Shown here: positions 42,983-51,943 of the stretch, in pieces | Position numbering within the stretch: position 1 is the first letter of the stretch | How the letters are laid out: every line of letters starts with the position of its first letter | Assembly (NCBI RefSeq): GCF_006965445.1 | Contig: NZ_CP041356.1 | Span: forward strand, 372,001-436,000 | Reading direction: 5' to 3' | Source: Lactococcus protaetiae | GTDB taxonomy: Bacteria; Bacillota; Bacilli; Lactobacillales; Streptococcaceae | DNA: 64,000 bases | Notes under the pieces: model-generated | The model's input: only the letters and a program-made list of their open reading frames with translations | Database searches by the model: none | What the model was told of the DNA's origin: nothing | Made by a program: the position numbers and the translations under genes

Positions 42983-44137
42983 ATGGGAATTTTCAAAGGC
43001 ATATCAGATGCAGTAGGAGGAACTCTTGCTGATCAGTGGAAAGACATTATTACAGCTGGAAATTTCAGTGAACATACTGTAGTGGTACCTGGTGTCCTTC
43101 AAAAAACAAACAACGGACGCGGCGCTAATTTATTTGGCTCCGACGGAATCATCTCAAATGGTTCAAAAATATTTGTCCCAGAAAATACCGTCGCTTTCAT
43201 TTTCAGTGAGAGTAGCATCGAAAATATCATTACTGAGCCCGGCAGTTTTGAATATCAAGATGGCCAGACAAGTATTTTTAATGATAAGGAATTCAACGGT
43301 AGCTCACTCTTTAATCAGATGATTGACCGAGGGACTTCTGTATTAAAACAATCTGCCGAACGAGTTGGATTTGGAGGACAGAGTGCTGTTCAGAAGAGAA
43401 TTGCCTTTGTCAATATGCGTGAAATTCGTGGAATTAAATTTGGAACACATGGTCCTCTAGTTTATAATGATTTATTCTATGGTGTTGACCTTGAAATTAT
43501 GGCTTTTGGTTCCTTCTCAATTAAGATTACAAACCCTATCACCTTTATCAGAAATTTTGTTCCTGCTAATGTTGCCTATCTTTCTTTTGATGACAAAGAT
43601 TCTAAAGCTCAAATTTCCTCAGAGTTTATTCAATCCTTCACTGTTGCAGTAAATTCGTTATCTGAAAATTTTAGAATTTCTCAACTCCCTTCTCACGCAA
43701 GTGAAATTTCTAAAAAAATTTCAACTGATGCCGATAATGCTGGAACTTGGCCAGAACGATTCGGATTTGAAGTAACCAAAGTTGCTATTGAAAACATTGA
43801 ATTTTCTGATGATGCTCGTGAACTTGTAAAACAATTTTCATCCAACAAAATGAATGTCAAAGCTTTTGATGATATCTCACAACGCACCTCAAATATCGCT
43901 GCACAACAAAAAATTGCTGAGGGCATTCAAGATAACGGATTGGGAAATGGAGCAGGAATGATTTTTGGTATGAACATGTCACAAAATATGAATGGACAAG
44001 CTCAAACTCTTTCCACACCAACACTATCCATTGATCAGCAGATTGAAACACTAAAAAAATTGAAAGATCTTGTAGATTTGGGAATTCTATCAGAAGAAGA
44101 ATTCAATAACAAAAAGAAAGAAATAATGGGACTATAA
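42983..44137 (+). CDS. SPFH (band 7) domain protein with C-terminal SHOCT motif
   Basis: 384 aa, no N-terminal membrane helix. Residues about 30-290 show the SPFH pattern of YdjI/virion-core-like proteins (VPENTVAFIFSESSIENIIT, VNMREIRGIKFGTHGPLVYN, GFEVTKVAIENIEFSDDARE). The C-terminus has a SHOCT-like helix pair (LKKLKDLVDLGILSEEEFNN). Such proteins build membrane-associated scaffolds. 11 bases after the zinc-finger lipoprotein gene. Confidence 0.75.
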   Translation: MGIFKGISDAVGGTLADQWKDIITAGNFSEHTVVVPGVLQKTNNGRGANLFGSDGIISNGSKIFVPENTVAFIFSESSIENIITEPGSFEYQDGQTSIFNDKEFNGSSLFNQMIDRGTSVLKQSAERVGFGGQSAVQKRIAFVNMREIRGIKFGTHGPLVYNDLFYGVDLEIMAFGSFSIKITNPITFIRNFVPANVAYLSFDDKDSKAQISSEFIQSFTVAVNSLSENFRISQLPSHASEISKKISTDADNAGTWPERFGFEVTKVAIENIEFSDDARELVKQFSSNKMNVKAFDDISQRTSNIAAQQKIAEGIQDNGLGNGAGMIFGMNMSQNMNGQAQTLSTPTLSIDQQIETLKKLKDLVDLGILSEEEFNNKKKEIMGL

Positions 44138-44139
44138 CA

Positions 44140-44709
44140 ATGATAAAGCAAAAAAGTTGGGGAATAATCATTATCTGGATTATTATTTTTTGGCCAGTTG
44201 GGGTTTATTTTCTATTTAAACGTCTAAATACTGATAAATCTGCACTTATGACAGGGAATCCTAATATTTTGATTGCTGTAGGTTATATTCTTATACTTTT
44301 TGCAATTTTAGGCTTTTTTTCCAATATCAACCATATTGAAACAGCATTTTTCAGTTTAATAATTTATGGTGCTGGTGCATATCTTGTTTTGAAAAAAGCA
44401 AGCAAAACAAAACTAAAAGCGAAAAAGTATAAGGCCTATCTTGATTTAATTATCAACCAAGGTATTATAGATTCTAATGAAATAGGAAATAGATTAGAAA
44501 TTTCAAATTCATCTGTTAATAATGATATCCAAGAAATGATTACTGCTGGTTATCTCCCTAATAATTACAATATTCCTCTAGAACCCATCTATCATAATAA
44601 TAATATTCAACAAGAAAAAGTTGTAAAGTGTCCTGCATGCGGAGCTAATAATAAGATTACTGTAGGAAAAGTCTCTGAATGCGAATACTGTGGAACACAA
44701 ATTCACTAA
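44140..44709 (+). CDS. Membrane protein with winged-helix and zinc ribbon, 189 aa
   Basis: Three membrane helices (about residues 7-25, 45-65, 68-86), then a winged-helix-like part (INQGIIDSNEIGNRLEISNS) and a zinc ribbon VKCPACGANN...CEYCGTQIH. The same wHTH-plus-zinc design is in the lipoprotein two genes upstream, so both may act as a pair. Two bases after the SPFH gene stop. Confidence 0.65.
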   Translation: MIKQKSWGIIIIWIIIFWPVGVYFLFKRLNTDKSALMTGNPNILIAVGYILILFAILGFFSNINHIETAFFSLIIYGAGAYLVLKKASKTKLKAKKYKAYLDLIINQGIIDSNEIGNRLEISNSSVNNDIQEMITAGYLPNNYNIPLEPIYHNNNIQQEKVVKCPACGANNKITVGKVSECEYCGTQIH

Positions 44710-44808
44710 CCTGTCTAAAATATATATATGTATCATATACATACTAATCAAGAAACATCCCGATTATTAATACAAATTACATTAAAGTCTTACAATAAGC
44801 TGATAAAA

Positions 44809-44835
44809 CTAGCACTCTTAAAAACAGAGTGCTAG
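44809..44835. promoter_or_regulatory. CIRCE operator of the small heat-shock gene
   Basis: CTAGCACTC-N9-GAGTGCTAG differs from consensus CIRCE (TTAGCACTC-N9-GAGTGCTAA) only at the outermost base pair. It lies upstream of the hsp promoter and indicates HrcA control. Confidence 0.85.
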
Positions 44836-44851
44836 TTTTCAAATCAAATCT

Positions 44852-44880
44852 TTGACAGTCTAATCAACGGTGCCTATAAT
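44852..44880 (+). promoter_or_regulatory. Promoter of the small heat-shock gene
   Basis: TTGACA (44852-44857), 17 bases, TATAAT (44875-44880), a consensus vegetative promoter 49 bases before the start codon. Confidence 0.9.
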
Positions 44881-44929
44881 TATAAGTGTAGGGTAAAAAA
44901 TACAAACCCTAATAGAGGAGGTTATTACA

Positions 44930-45376
44930 ATGTCAAACGATTTGATGAACAGTCAAAACAATTGGATGGATTTTGGAGATGATTTCTTTAATCATTTCGG
45001 TCGGAATTTCTTCAAAAATGGCCTTGGTTTCCAAAACTCTAACCGTCAAATGGCAATGAAAACAGATATTTCGGAGTCGGATGCGGCTTACAGCGTAAAG
45101 ATTGACTTACCTGGCTTGAAGAAAGATAATATTAACATTGATTATGTTAATGGTATACTCACTGTTTCAGGCAAGCAAGAACACACAAACGAAGCAAAAA
45201 ATGAGGATGGTGAAGTGATTCATAGTGAGCGTTACTCTGGTTCATACAGCCGCTCCTATAGTTTACCAAATGTTGAACGTGAAGCTATCACAGCAAAGTA
45301 TGATGGTGGTGTGTTAATCTTGAATTTACCAAAAACAAAAGTTGATGCAAACTCACATCGAATTGAAATCCAATAA
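44930..45376 (+). CDS. hsp18: Small heat-shock protein (Hsp20 family)
   Basis: 148 aa with an alpha-crystallin domain (KTDISESDAAYSVKIDLPGL, then GILTVSGKQ and YDGGVLILNLPK) and C-terminal IEIQ resembling the I-x-I motif. It is an ATP-independent holdase preventing aggregation. AGAGGAGG gives a strong ribosome site. HrcA control is indicated by the upstream CIRCE-like element. Confidence 0.92.
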   Translation: MSNDLMNSQNNWMDFGDDFFNHFGRNFFKNGLGFQNSNRQMAMKTDISESDAAYSVKIDLPGLKKDNINIDYVNGILTVSGKQEHTNEAKNEDGEVIHSERYSGSYSRSYSLPNVEREAITAKYDGGVLILNLPKTKVDANSHRIEIQ

Positions 45377-45380
45377 TTGT

Positions 45381-45411
45381 AAAAATCGTAGCTAAACGGC
45401 TACGATTTTTT
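45381..45411 (+). terminator. Terminator after hsp18
   Basis: AAAATCGTAGC and GCTACGATTTT form an 11-bp stem followed by TT; also usable in the other direction. Confidence 0.85.
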
Positions 45412-45428
45412 GTTAAGCAAAGTTTTTA

Positions 45429-46310
45429 TCATTCTGGACGTTTGCCATCTTCCCACCATAGCTTAATCAATGCTTGTGTTCCATCATTTTCAAACCCTTT
45501 TTCGGCAAGCATATCATAAAGTTGTTTGGCTCCTGCTGTAGCTGGAAGAGAAATACCCATTTTAGCAGATTCGTCTAGCGCAATACCGAGGTCTTTGATA
45601 AAGTGTTTTACAAAAAATCCTGCGGTAAAGTCTTCACGTAAAATACGTGGTGCATAGTTAGTGAGTGACCATGTCGCAGCAGAGCCACCACCAACTGTCA
45701 TCAATACTTTATCAAGGTCAAGTCCCGCTTTATCTGCATATACAAGAAGCTCTGTCATGGCAGTCATCGTTCCTGCAATACCGATTTGATTTGCCATTTT
45801 TGTATGCTGTCCGCTACCTGCAGAGCCTTGATAAGCAATTGTTTTTCCCATTTTTTCAAAAAGGGGTAGAGCTTTATTATACACAGGCTCATCTCCACCA
45901 ACCATAATAGTCAATGTGGCATTCTTTGCTCCAAGGTCTCCACCTGAAACAGGAGCATCCAGTGACTCAGCACCTTCTTTTTTAGCTGCTTCATAGATTT
46001 CTTGAGCAAGACCAGGTTGCGAAGTCGTCATATCAATCAACACCTTCCCCGAAAGTTCTGCTTTAAAAACCCCAGTTTCTCCAAAATAAATTTCACGAAC
46101 ATCTTTTGGATATCCTACTATCGAGATGATGAATTCTGCTTGTTTAGCCGCAGCTTCTGGACTATCAACATAAGTTGCACCACGCGCAACTAACGTATCT
46201 GTTTTTGATTTTGTACGGTTGTATACGACTAACTCATGACCTGCATCCATGAGATGACCTGCCATTGCAGCGCCCATAACACCTGTACCGATAAATGCAA
46301 CTTTTGACAT
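45429..46310 (-). CDS. 3-hydroxyisobutyrate dehydrogenase-family oxidoreductase
   Basis: 293 aa. Rossmann motif GTGVMGAAMAGHL at residues 7-19, the family signature DAPVSGGDLGA (about 116-126) and the catalytic Lys in GSGQHTKMANQIG (about 170). Reduces or oxidises small beta-hydroxyacids with NAD(P). Substrate is not determined by sequence; glyoxylate/succinic semialdehyde reductase is an alternative. Followed closely by a small gene upstream in the same transcript. Confidence 0.85.
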   Translation of the reverse strand: MSKVAFIGTGVMGAAMAGHLMDAGHELVVYNRTKSKTDTLVARGATYVDSPEAAAKQAEFIISIVGYPKDVREIYFGETGVFKAELSGKVLIDMTTSQPGLAQEIYEAAKKEGAESLDAPVSGGDLGAKNATLTIMVGGDEPVYNKALPLFEKMGKTIAYQGSAGSGQHTKMANQIGIAGTMTAMTELLVYADKAGLDLDKVLMTVGGGSAATWSLTNYAPRILREDFTAGFFVKHFIKDLGIALDESAKMGISLPATAGAKQLYDMLAEKGFENDGTQALIKLWWEDGKRPE

Positions 46311-46328
46311 ATTTTTCTCCTTTTGATA

Positions 46329-46532
46329 CTAATATTGAACGTCTCTTCTTTTTCTTGCTTTATCGCCTCGAAGACGTTTAATTTTTCGATTGCGATACTC
46401 ATCTAATTTGTAAGTTTTTAATAATTTTTCAATCTCAGTACGTGAATGTCCTGTCGCTTCTGAAATTGAAGAGAGCGAACGCAGTGGGTTTTCATCAATA
46501 ACTTCTTGAAGTTGTTCTTCCTTTAATCTCAT
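46329..46532 (-). CDS. Small HTH-like basic protein, 67 aa
   Basis: Start chosen at ATG 46532, 4 bases after GGAGGG. An HTH-like part (LRSLSSISEATGHSRTEIEK) is followed by a very basic tail (RNRKIKRLRGDKARKRR). Ends 18 bases before the dehydrogenase gene. Possible DNA- or RNA-binding regulator; not a named family. Confidence 0.6.
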   Translation of the reverse strand: MRLKEEQLQEVIDENPLRSLSSISEATGHSRTEIEKLLKTYKLDEYRNRKIKRLRGDKARKRRDVQY

Positions 46533-46660
46533 TGTTCCCTCCATTTTTTCTTAATGAATACACATTTTTCAATTTATTTCAAAACAAAAAACGATTAGCA
46601 CCCAGCCAACCGTCCATTATCTCTTAATAAATCTCTAAAACATAGAGCTTTATATTATTA

Positions 46661-46742
46661 TGGGAAGAAGGGATTTGAACCCTCACGCCCTTTCGAGCAC
46701 ATGCACCTGAAGCATGCGTGTCTGCCATTCCACCACTTCCCC
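46661..46742 (-). tRNA. tRNA-Leu (CAG)
   Basis: On the minus strand: GGGGAAG acceptor, D region TGGTGGAATGGCAGACAC, anticodon stem-loop CATGC-TTCAGGT-GCATG with anticodon CAG, long variable arm, T-arm GAGGG-TTCAAAT-CCCTT and 3' CTTCCCA. The long variable arm and the class II D-loop fit leucine. The first base pair (G1 with A72) is not canonical; the gene end may be off by one. Confidence 0.85.
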
Positions 46743-47073
46743 GTTGGGTCAAAACGTTACCCTTTCTCGCTACGTTGCTAAAGCAACGAGTCGAAAGGAC
46801 TTCCCCAGCACTTTTCTATGATAACAGTTTCATATTGAAAATGCAAGCTTGAGGCTACCTATGACTGGCTTACTTAATACATGCCTGATTTTTTCATCAG
46901 AATTTTTTGTTCCTCTTGTTATCTCATACTAGCTCATCTTTAATTTTTCTTAGAAAAATTATTAGATGAACTGCAGATAGACTGCCTTTTGCTCTTGCAA
47001 GCTTCGCTTGCTAAGCAAACGGACAGCGGAGTAACTTTTAAATTTACCATTTAAAAGTTAAACAGCATTAGCT
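46743..47073. other. Gene-free spacer with partial structured repeat
   Basis: No gene seen. Around 46985-47030 it contains GCCTTTTGCTCTTGCAAGC and AAGCAAACGGACAGCGGAG, parts of the repeat family found at 51190-51270 and 55430-55480. An AACTTTTAAAT/ATTTAAAAGTT dyad at 47032-47059 could terminate the leftward operon. Confidence 0.5.
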
Positions 47074-47448
47074 TCAAGCTCCTCCGTGACCAATGAACAT
47101 AGCGATAATCAAAATAATAAAAACAAGGCAAGTAATCGCCACGTAGAGTTTATCACCTTCTTTTGCAAAAGCAAAGATAGAGGCTACCACACGTAAAACA
47201 GGGGTTAGAATTAATAAAAATAATCCTGCCATCAACCAAGCTAATGCTTTGAACTGCACTAAACCTGTCAGTATTTCATTAAACTTATCAGGCCAGATTC
47301 CGTCAGAGTAGCCAGAATGTCCTGTTATTACAAACATCAAAATACCAATGATAATAACAACCGAGCTAACAAATACACCTGCACGCAAGATTTTCCCGAT
47401 ATTTTGCTCAATCTTGAGCAATTCTTCTTTTGTCATTTCACCTTTCAT
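47074..47448 (-). CDS. DUF1634 membrane protein
   Basis: 124 aa with three membrane helices (about residues 19-42, 66-88, 98-118). DUF1634 proteins commonly accompany TauE/SafE permeases, as here where the start overlaps the permease stop. Probably a subunit or accessory of that exporter. Confidence 0.8.
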   Translation of the reverse strand: MKGEMTKEELLKIEQNIGKILRAGVFVSSVVIIIGILMFVITGHSGYSDGIWPDKFNEILTGLVQFKALAWLMAGLFLLILTPVLRVVASIFAFAKEGDKLYVAITCLVFIILIIAMFIGHGGA

Positions 47449-48299
47449 CCGATATGTACCCCAATTCCTTTAAGTAACATCTGAATCGCCATCAAAAGAA
47501 TGACTGGAATGAAAATAATTCTGATTGTTTTTGCTGGTAATTTTGGCATGATTTTAGAACCTAGAGCTGCACCTGCTACGATACCAATTGCAAGTGGACC
47601 TGCTAGAGTTGGATTAACATAACCATTGAAAAAATAGACGGTTGCAGAAGCTGCCGCAGTTACTCCAATCATCAGGTTTGATGTTGCTGTAGAGGCTTTT
47701 ATTGGCATCTTCATCATAGAGTCCATCGCCATGACTTTAAAGGCACCTGAGCCAATCCCTAAAAGTCCTGAAGCTACACCCGCACCAAGCATAATTGCTG
47801 CTCCTCCCGGTACTTTTTCTACTTGATAACTAATATCTTGTCCCAGCTGCTTGTCATGATAACTTGAGTTAAGTTTAAGCTTTTTAGCAATTTTATCAGA
47901 CTCTACATTTTGCAAAATTTCCTCACCTTTATGAAGCTTTTTCCACATATTGTAGCCTTGAAAAATCAATAAACAGCCAAACAAAACATTTAATACTGTA
48001 CCATCAAAAAATCCTGCTAAAATTGCTCCGACAAGGCCACCTATCGTAGTGAAGATTTCTAAAAACATTGCTGCACGAATGTTAATCATGTCATCTTTTA
48101 AATAAGAAATCGCGGCACCTGAGCTTGTCGCAATGACTGCTACAATGCTTGCTCCAATCGCATATTTAATATCTACACCAAAAAAAGTTGTAATGATTGG
48201 CGTAATAATAATCCCACCACCTAGTCCCAAAATGGAACCTACTGTACCCGCCACAAAGCCAAGAACTAGCATTGATAGGGTAAATACTAATAAAGACAT
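47445..48299 (-). CDS. TauE/SafE-family sulfite/organosulfur exporter permease
   Basis: 284 aa, eight hydrophobic segments, with the family's Gly-rich repeats GTVGSILGLGGGIIITPII and GAGVASGLLGIGSGAFKVMA, one in each half. Expected to export anions such as sulfite or organosulfonates. Forms an operon with the DUF1634 gene. Confidence 0.85.
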   Translation of the reverse strand: MSLLVFTLSMLVLGFVAGTVGSILGLGGGIIITPIITTFFGVDIKYAIGASIVAVIATSSGAAISYLKDDMINIRAAMFLEIFTTIGGLVGAILAGFFDGTVLNVLFGCLLIFQGYNMWKKLHKGEEILQNVESDKIAKKLKLNSSYHDKQLGQDISYQVEKVPGGAAIMLGAGVASGLLGIGSGAFKVMAMDSMMKMPIKASTATSNLMIGVTAAASATVYFFNGYVNPTLAGPLAIGIVAGAALGSKIMPKLPAKTIRIIFIPVILLMAIQMLLKGIGVHIG

Positions 48300-48412
48300 A
48301 CTATCTGCAAATTCGATATTGAATCTTGACGAATTTGATCCTTTCTCTTTTCATTTTACCAAAAATTTAAGAAATTAGGCAATTTAGATTGACTGATGGA
48401 GCTGTCAGTGTA

Positions 48413-48554
48413 CTGATAGTATTGTTACCTCTGCTGACAATACTTTTATTCGCCGATTCAATGCTTACTTTGGGCGCATTGAACTGACAGTATTGTCACC
48501 TCCGCTGACAATACTTTGTTTAACGATTTAATGCTCATTTTACACACTTTAAAG
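48413..48554. repeat. Tandem repeat, 71-bp period, with CTGACAG hairpins
   Basis: Two units starting CTGATAGTATTGT (48413) and CTGACAGTATTGT (48484), each with an internal hairpin (AGTATTGT with ACAATACT) and the tail CGATT-C/T-AATGCT. The tail also occurs in the 61-bp repeats after zwf. The 48300-48634 spacer holds nothing else of note except the promoter of the next gene. Confidence 0.7.
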
Positions 48555-48634
48555 AAGCAGAATTCTTGTCAGTTTTGACAGCCTGTTTTTATGATATAAT
48601 TCTAATTAGCGATAGATTTCATTGGGGGTGAAAA

Positions 48635-48814
48635 ATGAACAGACAAGAACTCGAACAACGTTTGAGAAAAGAGCTTTCTATTCCATTTTACAATGCGAAA
48701 GTTGCTGAACGCGACTACAGTGAAGCTGAATTTCAGGAAATGAAAAAACAACTCAAAGCTGACATTGAGCAGTACGCAACTGATTATGTTGACGAACACA
48801 ACTCAAATGGTTGA
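48635..48814 (+). CDS. Small conserved-looking protein, 59 aa
   Basis: ATG 48635 follows GGGGGTGAAAA; a TATAAT box lies at 48594-48599. Sequence MNRQELEQRLRKELSIPFYN then helices rich in Glu and Lys. No domain recognised. Its placement between repeat arrays with own promoter and good ribosome site argues for a real gene. Confidence 0.65.
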   Translation: MNRQELEQRLRKELSIPFYNAKVAERDYSEAEFQEMKKQLKADIEQYATDYVDEHNSNG

Positions 48815-48892
48815 AAGTATTGATTATTTTTACTGACAGGATTTCTGTCAGTAAGTCATTGTCAGCACTGACAGATATTATCATTTGTATTT

Positions 48893-49090
48893 TTAACTTA
48901 GCAAGTGCGTGCTAATTCCCCACCTCTTAAAGGTGGCGGGATAAGCAGCACTAAGCTCTGCTTTCGTTCTACTGCCCTAGGGTCTTAGCGCTTCAGCGCT
49001 TAGACTTCAGGGACAGGGTGACCTCATATCTTTGATGTGAGGTTGTGCCCTAACGTTGGTGGGGAGAAAGAATCCCCACCAATGAAGTAA
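48893..49090. repeat. Structured intergenic repeat, family 1, copy A
   Basis: Shares AAGTGCG-TGCTA, the hairpin CCACCTCTTAAAGGTGG, GATAAGCAGCAC, GGGACAGGGTGACCTCATAT and GATGTGAGGTTGT with copy B (50995-51408). Ends in a dyad TGGTGGGGA/TCCCCACCA before zwf. Confidence 0.6.
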
Positions 49091-49113
49091 TCACTTCAAT
49101 AAAAGGAAATTTT

Positions 49114-50625
49114 ATGACTGAACAAAAACAAGCCCTTTTCACTATTTTTGGAGCTACTGGCGACCTTGCCAAGCGTAAGCTCTACCCTTCTTTATTCCGC
49201 CTTTTCAAGAAAGGTGAACTCGCTGACAATTTCGCTGTCATTGGAACAGCACGCCGTCAGTGGACTGACAGCTTTTATCACGAAGTCGTTTTAGATTCAA
49301 TCAAAGATTTGATGCACTCAAAAACAGAGGCAGAAAACTTTGCAAGTCATTTCTATTATCAAAGTCATGATGTCAATGATGCTGAGCATTATGTCAATCT
49401 GAAAAATTTAGGTGAACGCCTCAAAACTCAATATAAAACAGCAGGAAATCAAGTTTTCTTTCTTGCGATGGCGCCTCAATTTTTTGGTGTAATTGCTGAA
49501 CATCTTAAATCTGAAAACATCTTGACTGGGGAAGGTTTTGAGCGAATTGTCATTGAAAAACCTTTCGGAAACAGCTACGCAACTGCAAAAACGCTCAATG
49601 ACAGTTTGGCAAAAGTTTTTACTGAAGAGCAAATCTTCCGTATTGACCATTATCTTGGTAAAGAAATGATTCAATCTGTGAGCGCTGTCCGTTTTGCTAA
49701 CCCAATTTTCGAAAGTCTTTGGAATAATCGCCATATTGATAATGTGCAAATTACTTTTGCCGAATTTATTGGTGTTGAGGAGCGTGGGGGCTATTACGAA
49801 ACTTCTGGCGCACTCAAAGATATGATTCAAAATCACGTCTTGCAAGTCCTCAGTCTTATCGCAATGGAAAAACCCGAAAAATTTGATGAAGCTCATATTG
49901 TAAAGGAAAAAGTTAAAGCACTCAAAGCAATGCGTCAATATTCTTCACAAGAAGCGCTAGAAAACTTCATCCGTGGACAATATATCGCTGGAAAATTTGA
50001 TGGAGAGAACTATCTAGGATATCGTGAAGAAGATTCTGTCGCACCTGATAGTCGCACAGAAACTTTCGCCGCCGGAAAATTTCTCATTGATAACGAACGT
50101 TGGGCCGGTGTTCCGTTTTATGTCCGCTCAGGAAAACGCATGACTGAAAAAGGAACTCGCATCAATATCGTTTTCAAAAAAGAAGCTGAAAATCTTTTTG
50201 CAGACAACTGTGATGACCAACCTGTGCAAAACGTTTTAACCATCTATATCCAACCTACTGAAGGATTCTCACTTTCTGTTAATGGTAAAGCTGCAGGTCA
50301 AGGATTCCATCTTGAACCACTTCGCCTTAGCTTCCGTCATGATAGTGAATTTTTAGGAAATTCTCCTGAAGCTTATGAAAAACTATTCTTGGACGTGTTG
50401 AATGGTGACGGTACAAACTTTAGTCATTGGGAAGAAGCTGCACGTGCTTGGGAACTTATTGACGTTATTCGTGAGGCATGGGATGGTGACACTAGCGCTA
50501 TGCCTACGTACACCGCACGCAGCATGGGACCTCAAGCCGCATTTGATTTGCTCAAAAAAGACGGAAACGAATGGGCATGGCAACCTGATTTGTGGTATAA
50601 AGAGCGAGGATACTACGAAAAATAA
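49114..50625 (+). CDS. zwf: Glucose-6-phosphate 1-dehydrogenase
   Basis: 503 aa. N-terminal FGATGDLAKRKLYPSLF is the NADP-binding loop, and RIDHYLGKEMIQ (about residues 177-188) is the substrate-binding active-site signature. First step of the oxidative pentose phosphate pathway, giving NADPH and 6-phosphogluconolactone. Single gene, flanked by repeats; full length and intact. Confidence 0.97.
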   Translation: MTEQKQALFTIFGATGDLAKRKLYPSLFRLFKKGELADNFAVIGTARRQWTDSFYHEVVLDSIKDLMHSKTEAENFASHFYYQSHDVNDAEHYVNLKNLGERLKTQYKTAGNQVFFLAMAPQFFGVIAEHLKSENILTGEGFERIVIEKPFGNSYATAKTLNDSLAKVFTEEQIFRIDHYLGKEMIQSVSAVRFANPIFESLWNNRHIDNVQITFAEFIGVEERGGYYETSGALKDMIQNHVLQVLSLIAMEKPEKFDEAHIVKEKVKALKAMRQYSSQEALENFIRGQYIAGKFDGENYLGYREEDSVAPDSRTETFAAGKFLIDNERWAGVPFYVRSGKRMTEKGTRINIVFKKEAENLFADNCDDQPVQNVLTIYIQPTEGFSLSVNGKAAGQGFHLEPLRLSFRHDSEFLGNSPEAYEKLFLDVLNGDGTNFSHWEEAARAWELIDVIREAWDGDTSAMPTYTARSMGPQAAFDLLKKDGNEWAWQPDLWYKERGYYEK

Positions 50626-50656
50626 TAATGTATTGAAATAAGGAAGTAAGGGAATT

Positions 50657-50811
50657 CTGTCAGCATACTGACAGAATTTTTATTCGCCGATTCAATGCTC
50701 ACTCCAATCGCATCGAACTGTCAGCATACTGACAGAATTTCTATTCACAGATTCAATGTTCACTTTAACAGTATCAAACTGTCAGCACAATGATAAAATT
50801 TTTGTTTTAAT
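50657..50811. repeat. Tandem repeat, 61-bp period, after zwf
   Basis: Units start CTGTCAGCATACTGACAG at 50657 and 50718, and a shorter copy at 50779. Each hairpin followed by AATTT can act as a terminator for zwf. The unit tail GATTCAATG matches the 71-bp repeats at 48413-48554. Confidence 0.75.
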
Positions 50812-50994
50812 CAACTTTTCCCCAGATTTTTACACAGTTTTCCACATATTTGTGGAAACACCTTCTAAATATGTGGAAAACTATGAATAACTTCATCAAT
50901 TTCCTGATAAGAACAAGTTTTCACTTGTGTATTTCATTTTTCCACACTGATAAATCAAAAAATACTGACAGAACTCCGTCAGTACTTTTTATCG

Positions 50995-51408
50995 AAGTAA
51001 GTGCGTGCTATCTCCGCCCTTCGGGCTACGCTGTCGATGCTCGCTAAGGCGCTGAAGCGCCTAGTCGCAATCGCAACACCTCTACCTCTTAGGTAGTAGG
51101 GGATGAAGCAGCACTATCTCCGCTTCGCTGCGCTGTCCATCCTCGCTACAGTGCTACGTGCTTCGCATGCCGTTCTACGAACGGTCTACGCAACTTCGTT
51201 GCTCCGCTATCCGTTTGCTTAGCTGCTAAAGCAGCAAGAGCAAAAGGCAAAGCATCTAGCCGGAATCGCAACTTTGAATTTCGTCCGACTGCCCTAGGGC
51301 GTTAGTGCTTTAGCACTTAGGCTTCTGGGACAGGGTGACCTCATATCGAAGATGTGAGGTTGTACCCTAAATTCAGTGGGGAGTTGAAACTCCCACTGAA
51401 TAAGTCTT
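50995..51408. repeat. Structured intergenic repeat, family 1, copy B (longest)
   Basis: Starts CGAAGTAAGTGCGTGCTATC and includes GGGGATGAAGCAGCACTATC, GTCCGTTTGCTTAGC-like segments, GGGACAGGGTGACCTCATAT and the dyad CAGTGGGGAG/CTCCCACTG. Copy D (55195-55520) shares most of the first half, copy A the second half. No credible ORF inside. Confidence 0.65.
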
Positions 51409-51412
51409 GACT

Positions 51413-51943
51413 TCATTCTAATTTAGTTCTCCACACTGGATTGCCATCACGTGCAATCATTTTTTTCCAGACACGTCGTTCTCTCCAACGATTAAATTTC
51501 GTATTCCAAGCATCTGATTCTACCAATGGTTTCACCAAAATGCTTCGTACACCAGCACGATGCGCGGCTCGAATATCTGTCATCAATTGGTCTCCAACCA
51601 TAACCACTTCAGATGGTTTTTCATCAAAACGCTTCAAAGCGTTATTAATCCCCAAGGCAAAAGGCTTCATTGCTCGACTAATATAATCAACACCAAACTT
51701 TTCCACAGCTCGCGCAACACGTTCGCGTTTATTATTTGAGACAACAATAACTTTGATGTTATTTTCTCTCATTTCCTCAAGCCAAGAAAGCAACTCTGGT
51801 GTACCATCTGGATTATTCCAAGCAATCAAAGTATTATCTAAATCCACCATCACAGCTGTGATACCGTTCTTTCTCAGACTCTCTGCATCCAACTGATACA
51901 CTGCTTCCAACAAAAAATCTGGCTTATAATTATCAATTTTCAT
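51413..51943 (-). CDS. yqeG: YqeG-family HAD phosphatase
   Basis: 176 aa. HAD motif DLDNTLIAWN (about residues 34-43), Ser/Thr motif VVSNNKR, Lys region and GDQLMTDIRAA as motif IV. YqeG belongs to the HAD-IIIA type; related proteins act on phosphatidylglycerol phosphate. In many Firmicutes it lies beside yqeH and aroE-type genes; here it stands alone. Confidence 0.9.
   Translation of the reverse strand: MKIDNYKPDFLLEAVYQLDAESLRKNGITAVMVDLDNTLIAWNNPDGTPELLSWLEEMRENNIKVIVVSNNKRERVARAVEKFGVDYISRAMKPFALGINNALKRFDEKPSEVVMVGDQLMTDIRAAHRAGVRSILVKPLVESDAWNTKFNRWRERRVWKKMIARDGNPVWRTKLE

Noticed and set aside
46661-46742. tRNA-Leu as the integration site of the ICE or of the 40-44.7 kb block
   Set aside because: No duplicated tRNA 3' end was found elsewhere in the window.
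49408-49938. Antisense ORF of 176 aa within zwf
   Set aside because: Shadow of a conserved gene; no start signal.
48413-50811. CRISPR array
   Set aside because: Repeat units are contiguous 61 or 71 bp without variable spacers and with no cas genes nearby.
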